DNA of 64,000 nucleotides. Source: JALZKA01 sp963734015. Its GTDB lineage: Bacteria; Actinomycetota; Thermoleophilia; Solirubrobacterales; 70-9. Numbering within the stretch: the first letter of the stretch is position 1; every line of letters starts with the position of its first letter. Of the stretch, positions 28,333-36,824 are shown piece by piece. The notes under the pieces were generated by a model. It did no database searches. It saw only the letters and a list, made by a program, of their open reading frames with translations, and was not told where the DNA came from. Where the stretch lies: the NCBI GenBank assembly GCA_963734015.1, contig CAVTFG010000024.1, forward strand, positions 62,001-126,000, written 5' to 3'. The position numbers and the translations under genes were made by a program.

Positions 28333-28811
28333 GTCGGGCTGGTGGCGCCCGGCTCGTCCAGCTCGGCCAGGAGCTGCTTGGCGCGGACGGAATGCTCGTG
28401 CTCGACCTGGACCTCGTACTTCTCCGCCTGCATGCCGCGCACCGAGGCGAAGTCGCGGCGCCCGCGCTGGGCCGCCTGGCCGACCGCGGCGAACACCGCG
28501 CCGAAGATCGTGCCGGCGACGAGCCCGTAGAGGACGACCCCGAGGAAGTCCGGGCCTTCGAAGAAGAGGCTGAACAGGAGCCCGAAGAAGAGCCCGATCA
28601 TCGCGCCCTGGGCGGCGCCGGCGAGCGCGGCCTTGCCCGTGGTCAGCCGCCCGGCGACCTGCTCGACGGTCTTGAGGCCAGTCCCCACGATCGCGACCTT
28701 CTCGACCGGGAATCCCTTGTCGGAGAGGTAGTCGACGGCGCGCTCCGCCTCCGGATAGTCGGCGTACGTTGCGACCGTGGTCTTCGGGGCTGAGCCCGTG
28801 GCGGCTTCCAT
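28329..28811 (-). CDS. General stress protein 17M-like membrane protein (YflT domain)
   Basis: 160 residues. The N-terminal part TVATYADYPEAERAVDYLSD plus GFPVEKVAIVGTGL is the YflT/GSP17M domain seen in heat- or stress-induced proteins. Two glycine-rich membrane helices follow (GAAQGAMIGLFFGLLFSLFF and VVLYGLVAGTIFGAVFAAVG), then a charged C-terminal helix with QAEKYEVQVEHEH. Its stop overlaps the methyltransferase stop region tail to tail. Probably a membrane-associated stress protein; biochemical role unknown. Confidence 0.85.
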   Translation of the reverse strand: MEAATGSAPKTTVATYADYPEAERAVDYLSDKGFPVEKVAIVGTGLKTVEQVAGRLTTGKAALAGAAQGAMIGLFFGLLFSLFFEGPDFLGVVLYGLVAGTIFGAVFAAVGQAAQRGRRDFASVRGMQAEKYEVQVEHEHSVRAKQLLAELDEPGATSPT

Positions 28812-28972
28812 GCGCCGTGCATCCTACGCGCTGCAACCGGAAAGGAGAGCCCCCGCTCCTGCCAGTTCCAATTTATAGCGCTTTGGACGCCCTCATGAGG
28901 CCCTGGATCGTGCCGCATAATCGCCGGCCGAAGTGGCAGAACCAGCGAAATGGAAGGAGCTAGATCCCTGTG

Positions 28973-30433
28973 ATGACCGAACATGCGGTGGTGATCGCCG
29001 GAGGCGGTCCGACCGGCCTGATGTTGGCGGGCGAGTTGACGCTGGCGGGGGCCGACGTCGCCATTGTCGAGCGGCGCGCGAACCAAGAGCTCGAGAGCCG
29101 GCGCGCGGGTGGTCTGTACTCACGCACGATCGAGGTCCTCGATCAGCGCGGCATCGCCGATCGCTTCCTCGCGGAGGGACAGGAGGCCCAGGTCACGGGC
29201 TTCGCCAGCAGTCGCTTGGACATCAGCGACTTCCCCACCCGCCACAACTACGGGCTGGCGCTGTGGCAGAACCACATCGAGCGCATCCTGGCGGGCTGGA
29301 TCGCCGAGCTCGAGGTGCCGATCCACCGCGAACTCGAGGTGACAGGGTTCGCGCAGGACGACACCGGCGTCGACGTTCGGCTGTCCGACGGGCGGTCGTT
29401 GCGGGCGAAATACCTCGTCGGCTGCGATGGTGCCCGCAGCCTGATCCGCAAGGCAGCCGGCATCGAGTTCCCCGGCTGGGATCCGACTACCAGCAGCCTG
29501 ATCGCCGAGGTCGAGATGGCAGAGGAGCCGGAGTTGGGCATCCGCACCGATGACAGGGGCAAGCATGCCCTCGGCAAGTTGGAATACGAGATCCGCGACG
29601 GCGAAGTGGTCTACAAGGAGGGGGGGACGGTTGGCGTGATGCTGACCGAGGAGCACGTCGGTTCCACCAGCGAACCCACCCTGCAGGATCTCAGCGAGGG
29701 GCTCATCCGCGTCTACGGAACGGATTACGGGGTCCACAGTCCCTCCTCGATCTCGAGGTTCACCGACATGACCCGGCAGGCCGCGGCCTACCGCGACAGA
29801 CGGGTGCTGCTGGCCGGCGACGCCGCACACGTGCATGCCCCGGACGGTGGGCAGGGCCTCAACACCGGGGTGCAGGACGCGGTGAACCTGGGATGGAAGC
29901 TCGCCCAGGTGGTCGATGGGACATCGCCGGAAGGCCTCCTCGACACCTACCACGCCGAGCGCCACCCGGTCGCTGCCCGCGTGCTGCGGATCACGATGGC
30001 GCAGGTCGCGCTGCGCCACCCGGACGAGCGCATCAAGGCCTTGGGCGACATCGTTTCCGATCTCCTCGGGATGGACGAGCCTCGCACGCGGATCGCCGGA
30101 ATGGTGTCCGGCCTGGACATCCACTACGACCTCGGCGAGGGACACCCGCTGCTCGGGCGCCGCATGCCCGATCTCGACCTGGTCACCCCCGACGGCCCGG
30201 TTCGGGTCTTCACCCTGCTGCACGATGCCCGGCCGGTGCTCCTCAACCTCGGTGAGCCCGGCGGCTTCGACATCACTCCATGGGCAGATCGGGTTCAGTT
30301 GATCGACGCCGAGTACGTTGGTCCGTGGGAGCTTCCGGCGCTCGGGACGGTCACTGCTCCCGCCGCCGTGTTGATTCGGCCCGACGGATATGTGGCCTGG
30401 GTAGGCGACACAAAGCCAGCTGGGGCTCGCTGA
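28973..30433 (+). CDS. FAD-dependent monooxygenase, rifampicin-monooxygenase-like
   Basis: 486-residue class A flavoprotein hydroxylase. FAD motifs: VVIAGGGPTGLMLAGELTLA at the N-terminus, YLVGCDGARSLIRKAAGI in the middle, and VLLAGDAAHVHAPDGGQGLN followed by AVNLGWKLAQVV. A C-terminal thioredoxin-like domain with FTLLHDARPVLLNLG is present, as in PheA/TfdB and rifampicin monooxygenases. The N-terminal half (GGLYSRTIEVLDQRGIADRF) most resembles Rox enzymes that inactivate rifamycins, but aromatic hydroxylases for catabolism or polyketide tailoring share this fold. GTG 28970 is an alternative start. The codon choice looks slightly less GC-extreme than neighbours, a weak hint of transfer. Confidence 0.9.
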   Translation: MTEHAVVIAGGGPTGLMLAGELTLAGADVAIVERRANQELESRRAGGLYSRTIEVLDQRGIADRFLAEGQEAQVTGFASSRLDISDFPTRHNYGLALWQNHIERILAGWIAELEVPIHRELEVTGFAQDDTGVDVRLSDGRSLRAKYLVGCDGARSLIRKAAGIEFPGWDPTTSSLIAEVEMAEEPELGIRTDDRGKHALGKLEYEIRDGEVVYKEGGTVGVMLTEEHVGSTSEPTLQDLSEGLIRVYGTDYGVHSPSSISRFTDMTRQAAAYRDRRVLLAGDAAHVHAPDGGQGLNTGVQDAVNLGWKLAQVVDGTSPEGLLDTYHAERHPVAARVLRITMAQVALRHPDERIKALGDIVSDLLGMDEPRTRIAGMVSGLDIHYDLGEGHPLLGRRMPDLDLVTPDGPVRVFTLLHDARPVLLNLGEPGGFDITPWADRVQLIDAEYVGPWELPALGTVTAPAAVLIRPDGYVAWVGDTKPAGAR

Positions 30434-30540
30434 CGCGCTGACCAGCTGGTTCGGAGCTCCTATTGGGGCGGCCGCTCGTTCCCACCGAGGCAGTTGACCG
30501 CTATAGACGTGGGTTGGCGGCCAGCGAGATACTGCCTCGG

Positions 30541-30954
30541 ATGTCGCAGGAGAACGTCGAGCTCGTTCGTCAAGGCTTCGCCGCGTTCAACCGCGGTGAC
30601 TACGAGACCGGCGTCACCTTCTTTCACCCCGAGGTCGAATGGCACGCGTACTTGGGTGAGCTCGGGGGATCGGTCCATCGCGGTCGCGAGGCCCTCGTCA
30701 AGATGTGGCGCGACCTCGACGACAACCTCGGCGGGAACCTTCGGGTGGAGACCTTGGAGATCATCGACTGCGGGGAGAACGACGTCGTCGTCGTCCTCGA
30801 GGCTCGCGGAACGGGCACCGGAAGTGGCGTGCGGGTGCACCAGCGCTGGGCGCAGCTCTATTCGGCGGTCGACGGTCTTGTGATTCGCGTAAGGCCGTTC
30901 CCGGACCGCGAGGCGGCGCTTCGAGCCGCCGGGTTGGCAGACCAGGCGAGGTGA
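30541..30954 (+). CDS. SnoaL-like / NTF2-fold protein
   Basis: 137 residues from the ATG at 30541, beginning MSQENVELVRQGFAAFNRGD, a start typical of a large SnoaL-like family in Thermoleophilia. The cone-shaped NTF2 fold is indicated by FFHPEVEWHAY, VHRGREALVKMWRDL and the later beta strands VVVVLEARGTGTGSGVRVHQ. Such proteins act as isomerases or hydrolases or simply bind small molecules; no catalytic pair is clear here. The upstream in-frame GTG at 30463 would add a stretch unlike the family. Confidence 0.85.
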   Translation: MSQENVELVRQGFAAFNRGDYETGVTFFHPEVEWHAYLGELGGSVHRGREALVKMWRDLDDNLGGNLRVETLEIIDCGENDVVVVLEARGTGTGSGVRVHQRWAQLYSAVDGLVIRVRPFPDREAALRAAGLADQAR

Positions 30955-31030
30955 TCGCCCGCCCACCCCCGACTTTTCGCGCTAGAGCACCGCATAGGTA
31001 CTCAAACGGGAAAACTCGAAGGCCTACCGA

Positions 31031-31048
31031 GTCACCGGCCCGGGTGAC
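31031..31048. terminator. Hairpin between SnoaL-like gene and nrdJ end
   Basis: GTCACC, loop GGCCCG, GGTGAC: 6-bp perfect stem in the convergent gap between 30954 and 31097. With the palindrome at 31066-31089 it could end transcription from both sides. Confidence 0.4.
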
Positions 31049-31065
31049 GCCATCGCTCATGGCCG

Positions 31066-31089
31066 GTGAGCGTTCCGCGGAACGCTCAC
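31066..31089. terminator. 24-bp perfect palindrome downstream of nrdJ
   Basis: GTGAGCGTTCCG followed directly by its exact reverse complement. It lies seven bases beyond the nrdJ stop, in a convergent gap, so a bidirectional terminator or message-end structure is more likely than an operator. No T-run on either side. Confidence 0.5.
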
Positions 31090-31096
31090 GCCCCGC

Positions 31097-33922
31097 TCAG
31101 CCGCAGCCGGTGTTGTTGCCGCAGGACGAGCACGTGTAGCACGAGCCGGTCCGCTGCATCATGCCGCCGCACTGCTCGCAGGCGGGGCCGAGCTCGAGGC
31201 CGGACATCCGGGCCGGGCGGACCGGCGGGGTGTCGGTCAGCGCCGAGGTCGGAGCGGCCGCGCCGCCGCCGTTCGCCGGCTTCGCCGTGCCGTTGCCGTT
31301 CGCCGCCTTGGGCTCGGTGGAGCCCTCCGACTCCGAGCCCTCGTCGTCCGCCGCGGGCGCCGGGCCCTCGTTCACGAACAGCGACTGCTGCGCCTCCTTG
31401 CGGGCCCGGACCTCCGGGGTCAGGATGCCCAGCTCCTCCTGGTAGTCCGCGTCGAGGTACCGCGACGCGAGCCAGCGCATGATGTAGTCCGGCAGCGACT
31501 TCGCGAACGGGATCTCCGGGTTGCGGGTGATCCCCTCCGGCTCGAACCGGATGTACGCGAACTTGTCGACGAACGTCTCGAGCGGCACGCCGTACTGGAG
31601 GCCGATCGAGATCGCCGTCGCGAACGCGTTCATCAGGCCCTTGATCGTCGAGCCCTCCTTGCCGATGTCGGTGAGGAAGATCTCGCCGACGGTGCCGTCC
31701 TCGTACATGCCGGCCGTGATGTAGCCCTCGTGGCCGCCGAGCGAGAACTTGTGGGTGATCGACTGGCGCTCGACGGGCATCTTGTGCCGCGCCGGCACGG
31801 GCGCCGCGCTCTCAGCCGCCTCGACCTCGGCCGATGCCTTGTCGCCGGCGTCGGTCTTCAGCGCCTGCGCTGTCTTCGAGCCGTCGCGGTAGATCGCGAG
31901 CGCCTTCAGGCCGAGCCGCCAGCCCTCGGTGTAGGCCTCTGCAATGTCGTCGACGGTGGCCGTCTCGGGCAGGTTCACCGTCTTCGAGATCGCGCCCGAG
32001 ATGAACGGCTGCGCCGCCGCCATCATCTTGATGTGGCCCATGTGGCTGATCGCCCGCTCGCCGACGGCGACGTCGAACACCTCGAGGTGCGCGTCCTTGA
32101 GGCCGGGCGCGCCGACGATCGTCGAGTGCTCGTTGATGTGCGCCTCGATCTGGGCGACCTCCGACTCCGAGTAGCCGAGCGTCCGCAGCGCGAGCGGCAC
32201 CGAGCGGTTGACGATCGTCATCTGCCCGCCGCCGACCAGCTCCTTGAACTTGACCAGGGAGAAGTCCGGCTCGATGCCGGTCGTGTCGCAATCCATCAGG
32301 AACGAGATCGTGCCGGTGGGCGCCAGCACCGTCGCCTGCGCGTTGCGGTATCCGTGCGCCTCGCCGAGCTCGACGGCCTCGTCCCATGAGCGCTGAGCGG
32401 CGGGCAGCAGGTCGCCCTTGATGCCGGTCGGGTCGATCTCGTACGACGCGTCGCGGTGCATCCGCATCACCGCGTTGTGCGGCTCGCGGTTCTCCTCGTA
32501 CTTCTCGTACGGGCCCATCGCGGCCGCCACCTCCGCCGACTTGCGGTACCCGCGGCCGGTCATGAGCGCGGTGATCGCGCCGGCGACGTTGCGGCCCTCG
32601 TCCGAGTCGTACGGGAGGCCGTCGGCCATCAGCAGCGCGCCGAGGTTCGCGTAGCCCAGCCCGAGCTGGCGGAACGCGCGGGCGTTCTCGCCGATCTCCT
32701 CGGTCGGGTAGCTCGACGGCGAGACGACGATCTCCTGCGCGAGGAACACGACGTCCACGGCGTGCTCGAAGCTCTCGACGTCGAAGCTGCCGTCGTCCGA
32801 GCGGAACCGCATCAGGTTCAGCGACGCCAGGTTGCAGGCCGAGTCGTCGACGTGCATGTACTCGCTGCACGGGTTCGACGCGTTGATCCGGCCCGACACC
32901 GGGCTGGTGTGCCAGCGGTTGATGATCGAGTCGTACTGGACGCCCGGATCGGCGCAGCGCCAGGCCGCGTCGGCGATCTGGTTCATGAGGTTCTGCGCGT
33001 CGACCGACTCGACCACGCTCGAGTCCTTGCGGGCGATCAGATCCCACTCCTCGCCGGCCTCGACCGCCTGCATGAACTGGTCGGTTACGCGGACCGAGTT
33101 GTTCGCGTTCTGGTACTGGATCGACGAGAAGGCGTCGGAGTCCAGGCGCATGTCGAACCCGGCGTCGCGCAGCGCGGCCGCCTTGTCCTCCTCACGTGCC
33201 TTGCACCAGATGAAGTCCTCGATGTCCGGGTGATCGACGTCGAGCACGACCATCTTCGCCGCGCGGCGGGTCTTGCCGCCCGACTTGATGGTGCCGGCCC
33301 AGGCGTCGGCGCCGCGCATGAAGCTGACCGGGCCGGAGGCGAGCCCGCCCTTCGAGAGGTGCTCCTTCGAGGAGCGGATGTTCGAAAGGTTGATGCCCGA
33401 GCCCGAACCGCCGCGGAAGATCATCCCCTCCTTGGTGTTCCAGTCGAGGATCGACTCCATCGTGTCCTCGACGCTCAGGATGAAGCAGGCGGAGCACTGC
33501 GGCTGCTCCTCGAAGCCGACGTTGAACCAGACCGGGCTGTTGAAGGCGGCCTTCTGGTGCAGGAGGATGTGGGTGAGCTCGGCCTCGAAGGCGTCGGCGT
33601 CGTCCGCGGCGGCGAAGTAGCCGCCCTCGCGCCCCCAGCCGGCGATCGTGCCGGCGACGCGGCCGATCATCTGCTTGACGGACGACTCGCGCTCGTCCGA
33701 GCCGATCCGCCCGCGGAAGTACTTCTGCGCGACGATGTTGGTCGCGTTCTGGGACCAGATCTTCGGGAACTCGACGCCGCGCTGCTCGAACGCGGGGTTC
33801 TCGGGGTCGCCGATCACCGCGTCGCGGATCTCCCACTCGATCTCGTCGAAGGGGTGGATTCCGGGCGTCGTGTGGCGACGCTCGACGGTGATTCCCCCGG
33901 TCTTTGCGGCTGCTACTGCCAT
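31097..33922 (-). CDS. nrdJ: Adenosylcobalamin-dependent ribonucleotide reductase (class II)
   Basis: About 941 residues from ATG 33922, preceded by AGAGGAGAG. Makes deoxyribonucleotides without oxygen or an iron radical subunit. Visible elements: NSPVWFNVGFEEQPQCSACF (first redox cysteine), GGSGSGINLSNIRSSKEHLS, the active-site loop NPCSEYMHVDDSACNLASLN (cysteine and glutamate of the radical chemistry), APTGTISFLMDCDTTGIEPD, and a C-terminal zinc-ribbon/redox tail with CEQCGG, CYTCSSCGNNTGCG. A low-complexity Ala/Pro/Glu linker precedes the tail. It lies 62 bases after nrdR in one operon, controlled by NrdR boxes upstream of nrdR. Confidence 0.98.
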   Translation of the reverse strand: MAVAAAKTGGITVERRHTTPGIHPFDEIEWEIRDAVIGDPENPAFEQRGVEFPKIWSQNATNIVAQKYFRGRIGSDERESSVKQMIGRVAGTIAGWGREGGYFAAADDADAFEAELTHILLHQKAAFNSPVWFNVGFEEQPQCSACFILSVEDTMESILDWNTKEGMIFRGGSGSGINLSNIRSSKEHLSKGGLASGPVSFMRGADAWAGTIKSGGKTRRAAKMVVLDVDHPDIEDFIWCKAREEDKAAALRDAGFDMRLDSDAFSSIQYQNANNSVRVTDQFMQAVEAGEEWDLIARKDSSVVESVDAQNLMNQIADAAWRCADPGVQYDSIINRWHTSPVSGRINASNPCSEYMHVDDSACNLASLNLMRFRSDDGSFDVESFEHAVDVVFLAQEIVVSPSSYPTEEIGENARAFRQLGLGYANLGALLMADGLPYDSDEGRNVAGAITALMTGRGYRKSAEVAAAMGPYEKYEENREPHNAVMRMHRDASYEIDPTGIKGDLLPAAQRSWDEAVELGEAHGYRNAQATVLAPTGTISFLMDCDTTGIEPDFSLVKFKELVGGGQMTIVNRSVPLALRTLGYSESEVAQIEAHINEHSTIVGAPGLKDAHLEVFDVAVGERAISHMGHIKMMAAAQPFISGAISKTVNLPETATVDDIAEAYTEGWRLGLKALAIYRDGSKTAQALKTDAGDKASAEVEAAESAAPVPARHKMPVERQSITHKFSLGGHEGYITAGMYEDGTVGEIFLTDIGKEGSTIKGLMNAFATAISIGLQYGVPLETFVDKFAYIRFEPEGITRNPEIPFAKSLPDYIMRWLASRYLDADYQEELGILTPEVRARKEAQQSLFVNEGPAPAADDEGSESEGSTEPKAANGNGTAKPANGGGAAAPTSALTDTPPVRPARMSGLELGPACEQCGGMMQRTGSCYTCSSCGNNTGCG

Positions 33923-33984
33923 GCTTTTCTCTCCTCTTGCGTCCTCGAAGTCCGTTCTAGCTGGTAACGACGAACTCAACCGAT

Positions 33985-34476
33985 TCACCCGGACGGAACC
34001 GGCTCGCCTGATTCACCCAATTTGCGCGGCGGCTCGACCCCGAGCCGGCGGAGCTCGCCGGTGAACTCCCCGGGGTCTTCGAAGCCCTTGTAGACGGCCG
34101 CGAACTGGAGGTACGCGATCCGGTCGAGCTCGCGCAGGCCGGTGAGGCACATCTCACCGACCGTCTCCGCCTCAAGATCGCCGCCGGCGGCCTCGGCAGC
34201 GTCCTCGATGCTCGCCACCAGCTGCTCGACCGCCGCCGGCTCGACCGGCCGCTTGTGCGCGGCGCGGAGCAGCCCGCCCGCCAGCTTCGCCCGGTCGAAC
34301 CGCTGGCGCTCGCCGTCGCGCTTGATCACGAAGAGCGGCTCGCGCTCGCGGCGCTCGAACGTCGTGAACCGGCGCCCGCAGGCCGGGCACTCGCGGCGCC
34401 GGCGGGTCGCTGCGCCGCCGTCGGCGCGGCGGCTCTCCAGGACGCGGGTGATCCCGTTGCAGGAGGGGCAAACCAT
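33985..34476 (-). CDS. nrdR: Transcriptional repressor NrdR
   Basis: 163-residue repressor of ribonucleotide reductase genes that senses nucleotides. The N-terminal zinc ribbon is MVCPSCNGITRVLESR with RRRECPACGRRFTTFER; the ATP-cone follows with FVIKRDGERQRFDRAKLAGG and ELDRIAYLQFAAVYKGFED. Length is standard. It is cotranscribed with nrdJ, and two NrdR boxes lie just upstream, so it should repress itself and nrdJ. Its start is 8 bases downstream of a TAGAAT minus-10-like hexamer, implying a leaderless or nearly leaderless message. Confidence 0.97.
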   Translation of the reverse strand: MVCPSCNGITRVLESRRADGGAATRRRRECPACGRRFTTFERREREPLFVIKRDGERQRFDRAKLAGGLLRAAHKRPVEPAAVEQLVASIEDAAEAAGGDLEAETVGEMCLTGLRELDRIAYLQFAAVYKGFEDPGEFTGELRRLGVEPPRKLGESGEPVPSG

Positions 34477-34484
34477 TAACCACG

Positions 34485-34490
34485 ATTCTA
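34485..34490 (-). promoter_or_regulatory. Minus-10 element of nrdR-nrdJ
   Basis: TAGAAT on the minus strand, 8 bases before the nrdR ATG and directly abutting NrdR box 1. No clear minus-35 hexamer is seen; the second NrdR box lies where upstream contacts would fall. Confidence 0.5.
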
Positions 34491-34503
34491 CTAGTCGTAG
34501 CGT
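34488..34503 (-). promoter_or_regulatory. NrdR box 1 (weaker)
   Basis: Core CTAGTCGTAG at 34491-34500 keeps the conserved CTA and TAG arms of the NrdR consensus (ACACWATATATWGTGT) but not the AT-rich centre; 9 of 16 positions match. It is exactly 32 bases from box 2, the usual three-helical-turn spacing of paired NrdR boxes. Confidence 0.6.
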
Positions 34504-34519
34504 TTCCCTTCTTTCCTGG

Positions 34520-34535
34520 AACGCTATATGTAGGG
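34520..34535 (-). promoter_or_regulatory. NrdR box 2 (strong)
   Basis: Sequence around core CTATATGTAG at 34523-34532 matches 13 of 16 positions of the NrdR-box consensus. With box 1 it forms the expected tandem pair upstream of nrdR-nrdJ. Confidence 0.75.
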
Positions 34536-34586
34536 TCCTAGGCGGAAGCGCAGCAAAGACCCCGCAAGCTCCGCTACATTCGCCTC

Positions 34587-35414
34587 ATGGAGTTGGGCGA
34601 CAGGGGCAAGGCCAGGCTCGACGAGGCCGCCGAGCGCTTCGCCGACGCCCGCGAAAACATGGCCGGCCGAGCCGCCGAGGCGCGCGAGACGATGGCCGGC
34701 CGGGCGGCCGACGCCCGCGAGGCGATGGGCGATGCGGCGGCCGACGCGCGCGAGAAGGCGGCCGAGGCGATCGCCAAGGTCAAGCCGCGACTGCGCGGCG
34801 TCACCCACGAGTACGCGTTCTTCGTCTCGCTGGTCCTCGGCGCGGGCCTGGTCCTGCTGGCCGACGGCGCGGAGGCCACCGCCGCCGTCGCCATCTACGC
34901 CGTCAGCCTGTCGGCCCTCTTCGGCGTCTCGGCGCTCTATCACGTGCACCAGTGGGAGCGCCCCGCCGCCCGCCGCTGGATGCGGCGCCTCGACCACACG
35001 ATGATCTTCTTCCTGATCGCCGGCACGGTGACGCCCTTCGCACTGCTCGTCATGGACGGCCCGCTGGGAACCGCGCTCCTGATCGCCGTCTGGGCCGGGG
35101 CGCTGGCGGGGACGATCGTCGAGCTCGTCTGGACCGACTCGCCGAAGTCGGTCTCGGCCGTCGTCTATATCGCAGTCGGCCTGATCGGCGCTGTCGGCTT
35201 CCCCGCGATCCTGATCGAGGCGGGCATCGTGGCCGGGCTCCTGATCGCCGCTGGCGGCCTCCTCTACACGACCGGCGCCGTGATCTACGCCCTGGGGCGG
35301 CCGGATCCAAGCCCGACGGTCTTCGGCTACCACGAGATCTTCCACGTCCTGGTAATCGCCGCCGCCGCGGCGCACTTCGCGGCCGTCGCGCTGTTCGCGG
35401 TGCCCGCCGCCTGA
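34587..35414 (+). CDS. Hemolysin III family (PAQR) membrane protein with 11-residue-repeat N-terminus
   Basis: 275 residues. The C-terminal ~200 residues are a seven-helix PAQR/HlyIII domain with its metal-site motifs: SALYHVHQWE, RLDHTMIFFLIAGTVTPFAL and FGYHEIFHVLV. Before it, residues ~20-65 hold four tandem 11-residue units of the form DARENMAGRAA / EARETMAGRAA / DAREAMGDAAA / DAREKAAEAIA, which predict a long amphipathic helix like those of LEA or apolipoproteins. The extension is unusual for HlyIII and could bind the membrane surface. Role of bacterial HlyIII proteins is unclear, possibly metal-dependent hydrolase activity. Divergent from nrdR. Confidence 0.9.
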   Translation: MELGDRGKARLDEAAERFADARENMAGRAAEARETMAGRAADAREAMGDAAADAREKAAEAIAKVKPRLRGVTHEYAFFVSLVLGAGLVLLADGAEATAAVAIYAVSLSALFGVSALYHVHQWERPAARRWMRRLDHTMIFFLIAGTVTPFALLVMDGPLGTALLIAVWAGALAGTIVELVWTDSPKSVSAVVYIAVGLIGAVGFPAILIEAGIVAGLLIAAGGLLYTTGAVIYALGRPDPSPTVFGYHEIFHVLVIAAAAAHFAAVALFAVPAA

Positions 35415-35472
35415 TGTAGAGGTCGCTTGACAGTCTCGCCGCGGCTGAGCCTGGCGGGTCGGCCGGGTGGTT

Positions 35473-36684
35473 CTAGGCGGCGGTGACCTCGCCCTGGACC
35501 ACGCGGTCGACCACGTCCGCCGCGAGCACGTGCTCGATCACCATGATCGCGGCACCGATGATCCCGGCGCGGTCGCCGAGCTCTGAGGGGAGCGTGCGCA
35601 GGTCGCGCGTTGCGAGCGGCAGCGATCGCTGAAAGGTCACCTCGCGGACACCCGCGAGGAGCTGCTCGTGGACCTCCGCCATGTCGCCGCCGATCACGAC
35701 GACCTCGGGGTTGAAGAAGTTCACGCAACCGGCGAGGACCTCGCCGAGCGAGCGGCCGGCCTCGCGCACCATCCGGACCGCGCTCGAGTTGCCCCCGCGC
35801 ACCAGGTCGACCACGTCGCGGCTGTTGACCGCCTTCGTCCCGGCCTCGGTCAGTGCCTCTGCCAGAGCGTGCCCGCCGGCCACGGCCTCGAGGCAGCCGA
35901 TGTTGCCGCAGTGGCAGATCACCTCGTCGTGGCCGGAGACCCGGATGTGGCCGATGTCGCCCGCCGCGCCCTGCGTGCCGCGATGGATGTGCCCGCCGGC
36001 GACGATGCCGCAGCCGATCCCGGTGCCGACCTTGATCATCAGGAGGTTCTCGGTGTCGGGGAAGGTCGTGAAGTGCTCGCCGAGGGCCATGATGTTGACG
36101 TCGTTGTCGACCAGCACCGGTGCGTCGTAGCGGCTCGCGAACCAGCCCGGGATCGAGAACCCGTCCCACCCCGGCATGATCGGCGGGTTGACGGGCTGGC
36201 CGGTGGAGAACGCCACCGGGCCCGGCACGCCGATGCCGATGCCGCGCACGTCCGCGTCGCTCCGGCCGGTCTCCTTCAGCAGGGACTTGAATTCACGGTT
36301 GACCCACTCGAGGACCTTCTCGGGGCCGAGGCCGATGTCCTTGTCGGCGACCACCTCCGCCAGCGGCGAGCCCGCGAGGTCGCTCACCGCGAGGTGCGAG
36401 TGGGTCGCTCCCAGGTCGGCGACCAGCGCCACGCCCGCGTCATGGTTGAACGCCAGCACGGTCGGCGGGCGGCCACCGGTCGACGCGCTGCCGCCGGCCT
36501 CGAGCACGAACCTGTGGGCGATCAGCGCGTCGACGCGCTGCGCGACGGTCGAGCGGGCCAGCCCGGTCACCCGCGCCAGGTCCGCGCGCGTCACGGCCTC
36601 GCCGCTGCGGATCAGGCCGAGGACCGTGCCGGCGCCGGGTGGTGACGTCCCGCGGGCGCTGTCGTGCAGCTCGGCGCCCCTCAT
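35473..36684 (-). CDS. ROK family transcriptional repressor
   Basis: 403 residues. An N-terminal winged helix-turn-helix (VLGLIRSGEAVTRADLARVT, LARSTVAQRVDALIAHRFV) is joined to a ROK/ASKHA domain with VADLGATHSHLAVSDLAG, GIGIGVPGPVAFSTGQPVNP and VKVGTGIGCGIVAGG-like ATP/sugar motifs, plus the zinc site GHDEVICHCGNIGCLEAVA. Such proteins repress sugar uptake and catabolic genes and are released by sugar binding. It is divergent from the sugar operon starting at 36836 and probably controls it through the palindrome at 36822-36834. Confidence 0.94.
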   Translation of the reverse strand: MRGAELHDSARGTSPPGAGTVLGLIRSGEAVTRADLARVTGLARSTVAQRVDALIAHRFVLEAGGSASTGGRPPTVLAFNHDAGVALVADLGATHSHLAVSDLAGSPLAEVVADKDIGLGPEKVLEWVNREFKSLLKETGRSDADVRGIGIGVPGPVAFSTGQPVNPPIMPGWDGFSIPGWFASRYDAPVLVDNDVNIMALGEHFTTFPDTENLLMIKVGTGIGCGIVAGGHIHRGTQGAAGDIGHIRVSGHDEVICHCGNIGCLEAVAGGHALAEALTEAGTKAVNSRDVVDLVRGGNSSAVRMVREAGRSLGEVLAGCVNFFNPEVVVIGGDMAEVHEQLLAGVREVTFQRSLPLATRDLRTLPSELGDRAGIIGAAIMVIEHVLAADVVDRVVQGEVTAA

Positions 36685-36795
36685 GGCCGCAGTAAGTCAG
36701 GGTTCGCAGCTGTTTCGACCGGTTTGATGAGGGATTTTCTTCTCACCGATTCTGGATACTAGCGGCCGCGAAAGCGAAAGTGGCGTTTCTTTTGC

Positions 36796-36824
36796 TTGAC
36801 AACCGATCAAAGCTTGGATACGTT
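36796..36824 (+). promoter_or_regulatory. Promoter of the sugar operon
   Basis: Minus-35 TTGACA at 36796-36801, 17-base spacer, minus-10 TACGTT at 36819-36824. The ATG at 36836 is 12 bases downstream, so the leader is very short. Confidence 0.65.

Noticed and set aside
31066..31089. Second LacI operator
   Set aside because: The half-site differs from the AAACG-core sites and it lies at gene ends, not at a promoter.
34630..34780. 33-base tandem repeats considered as a CRISPR or VNTR array
   Set aside because: They are in frame, imperfect and encode 11-residue helical units; no spacers.
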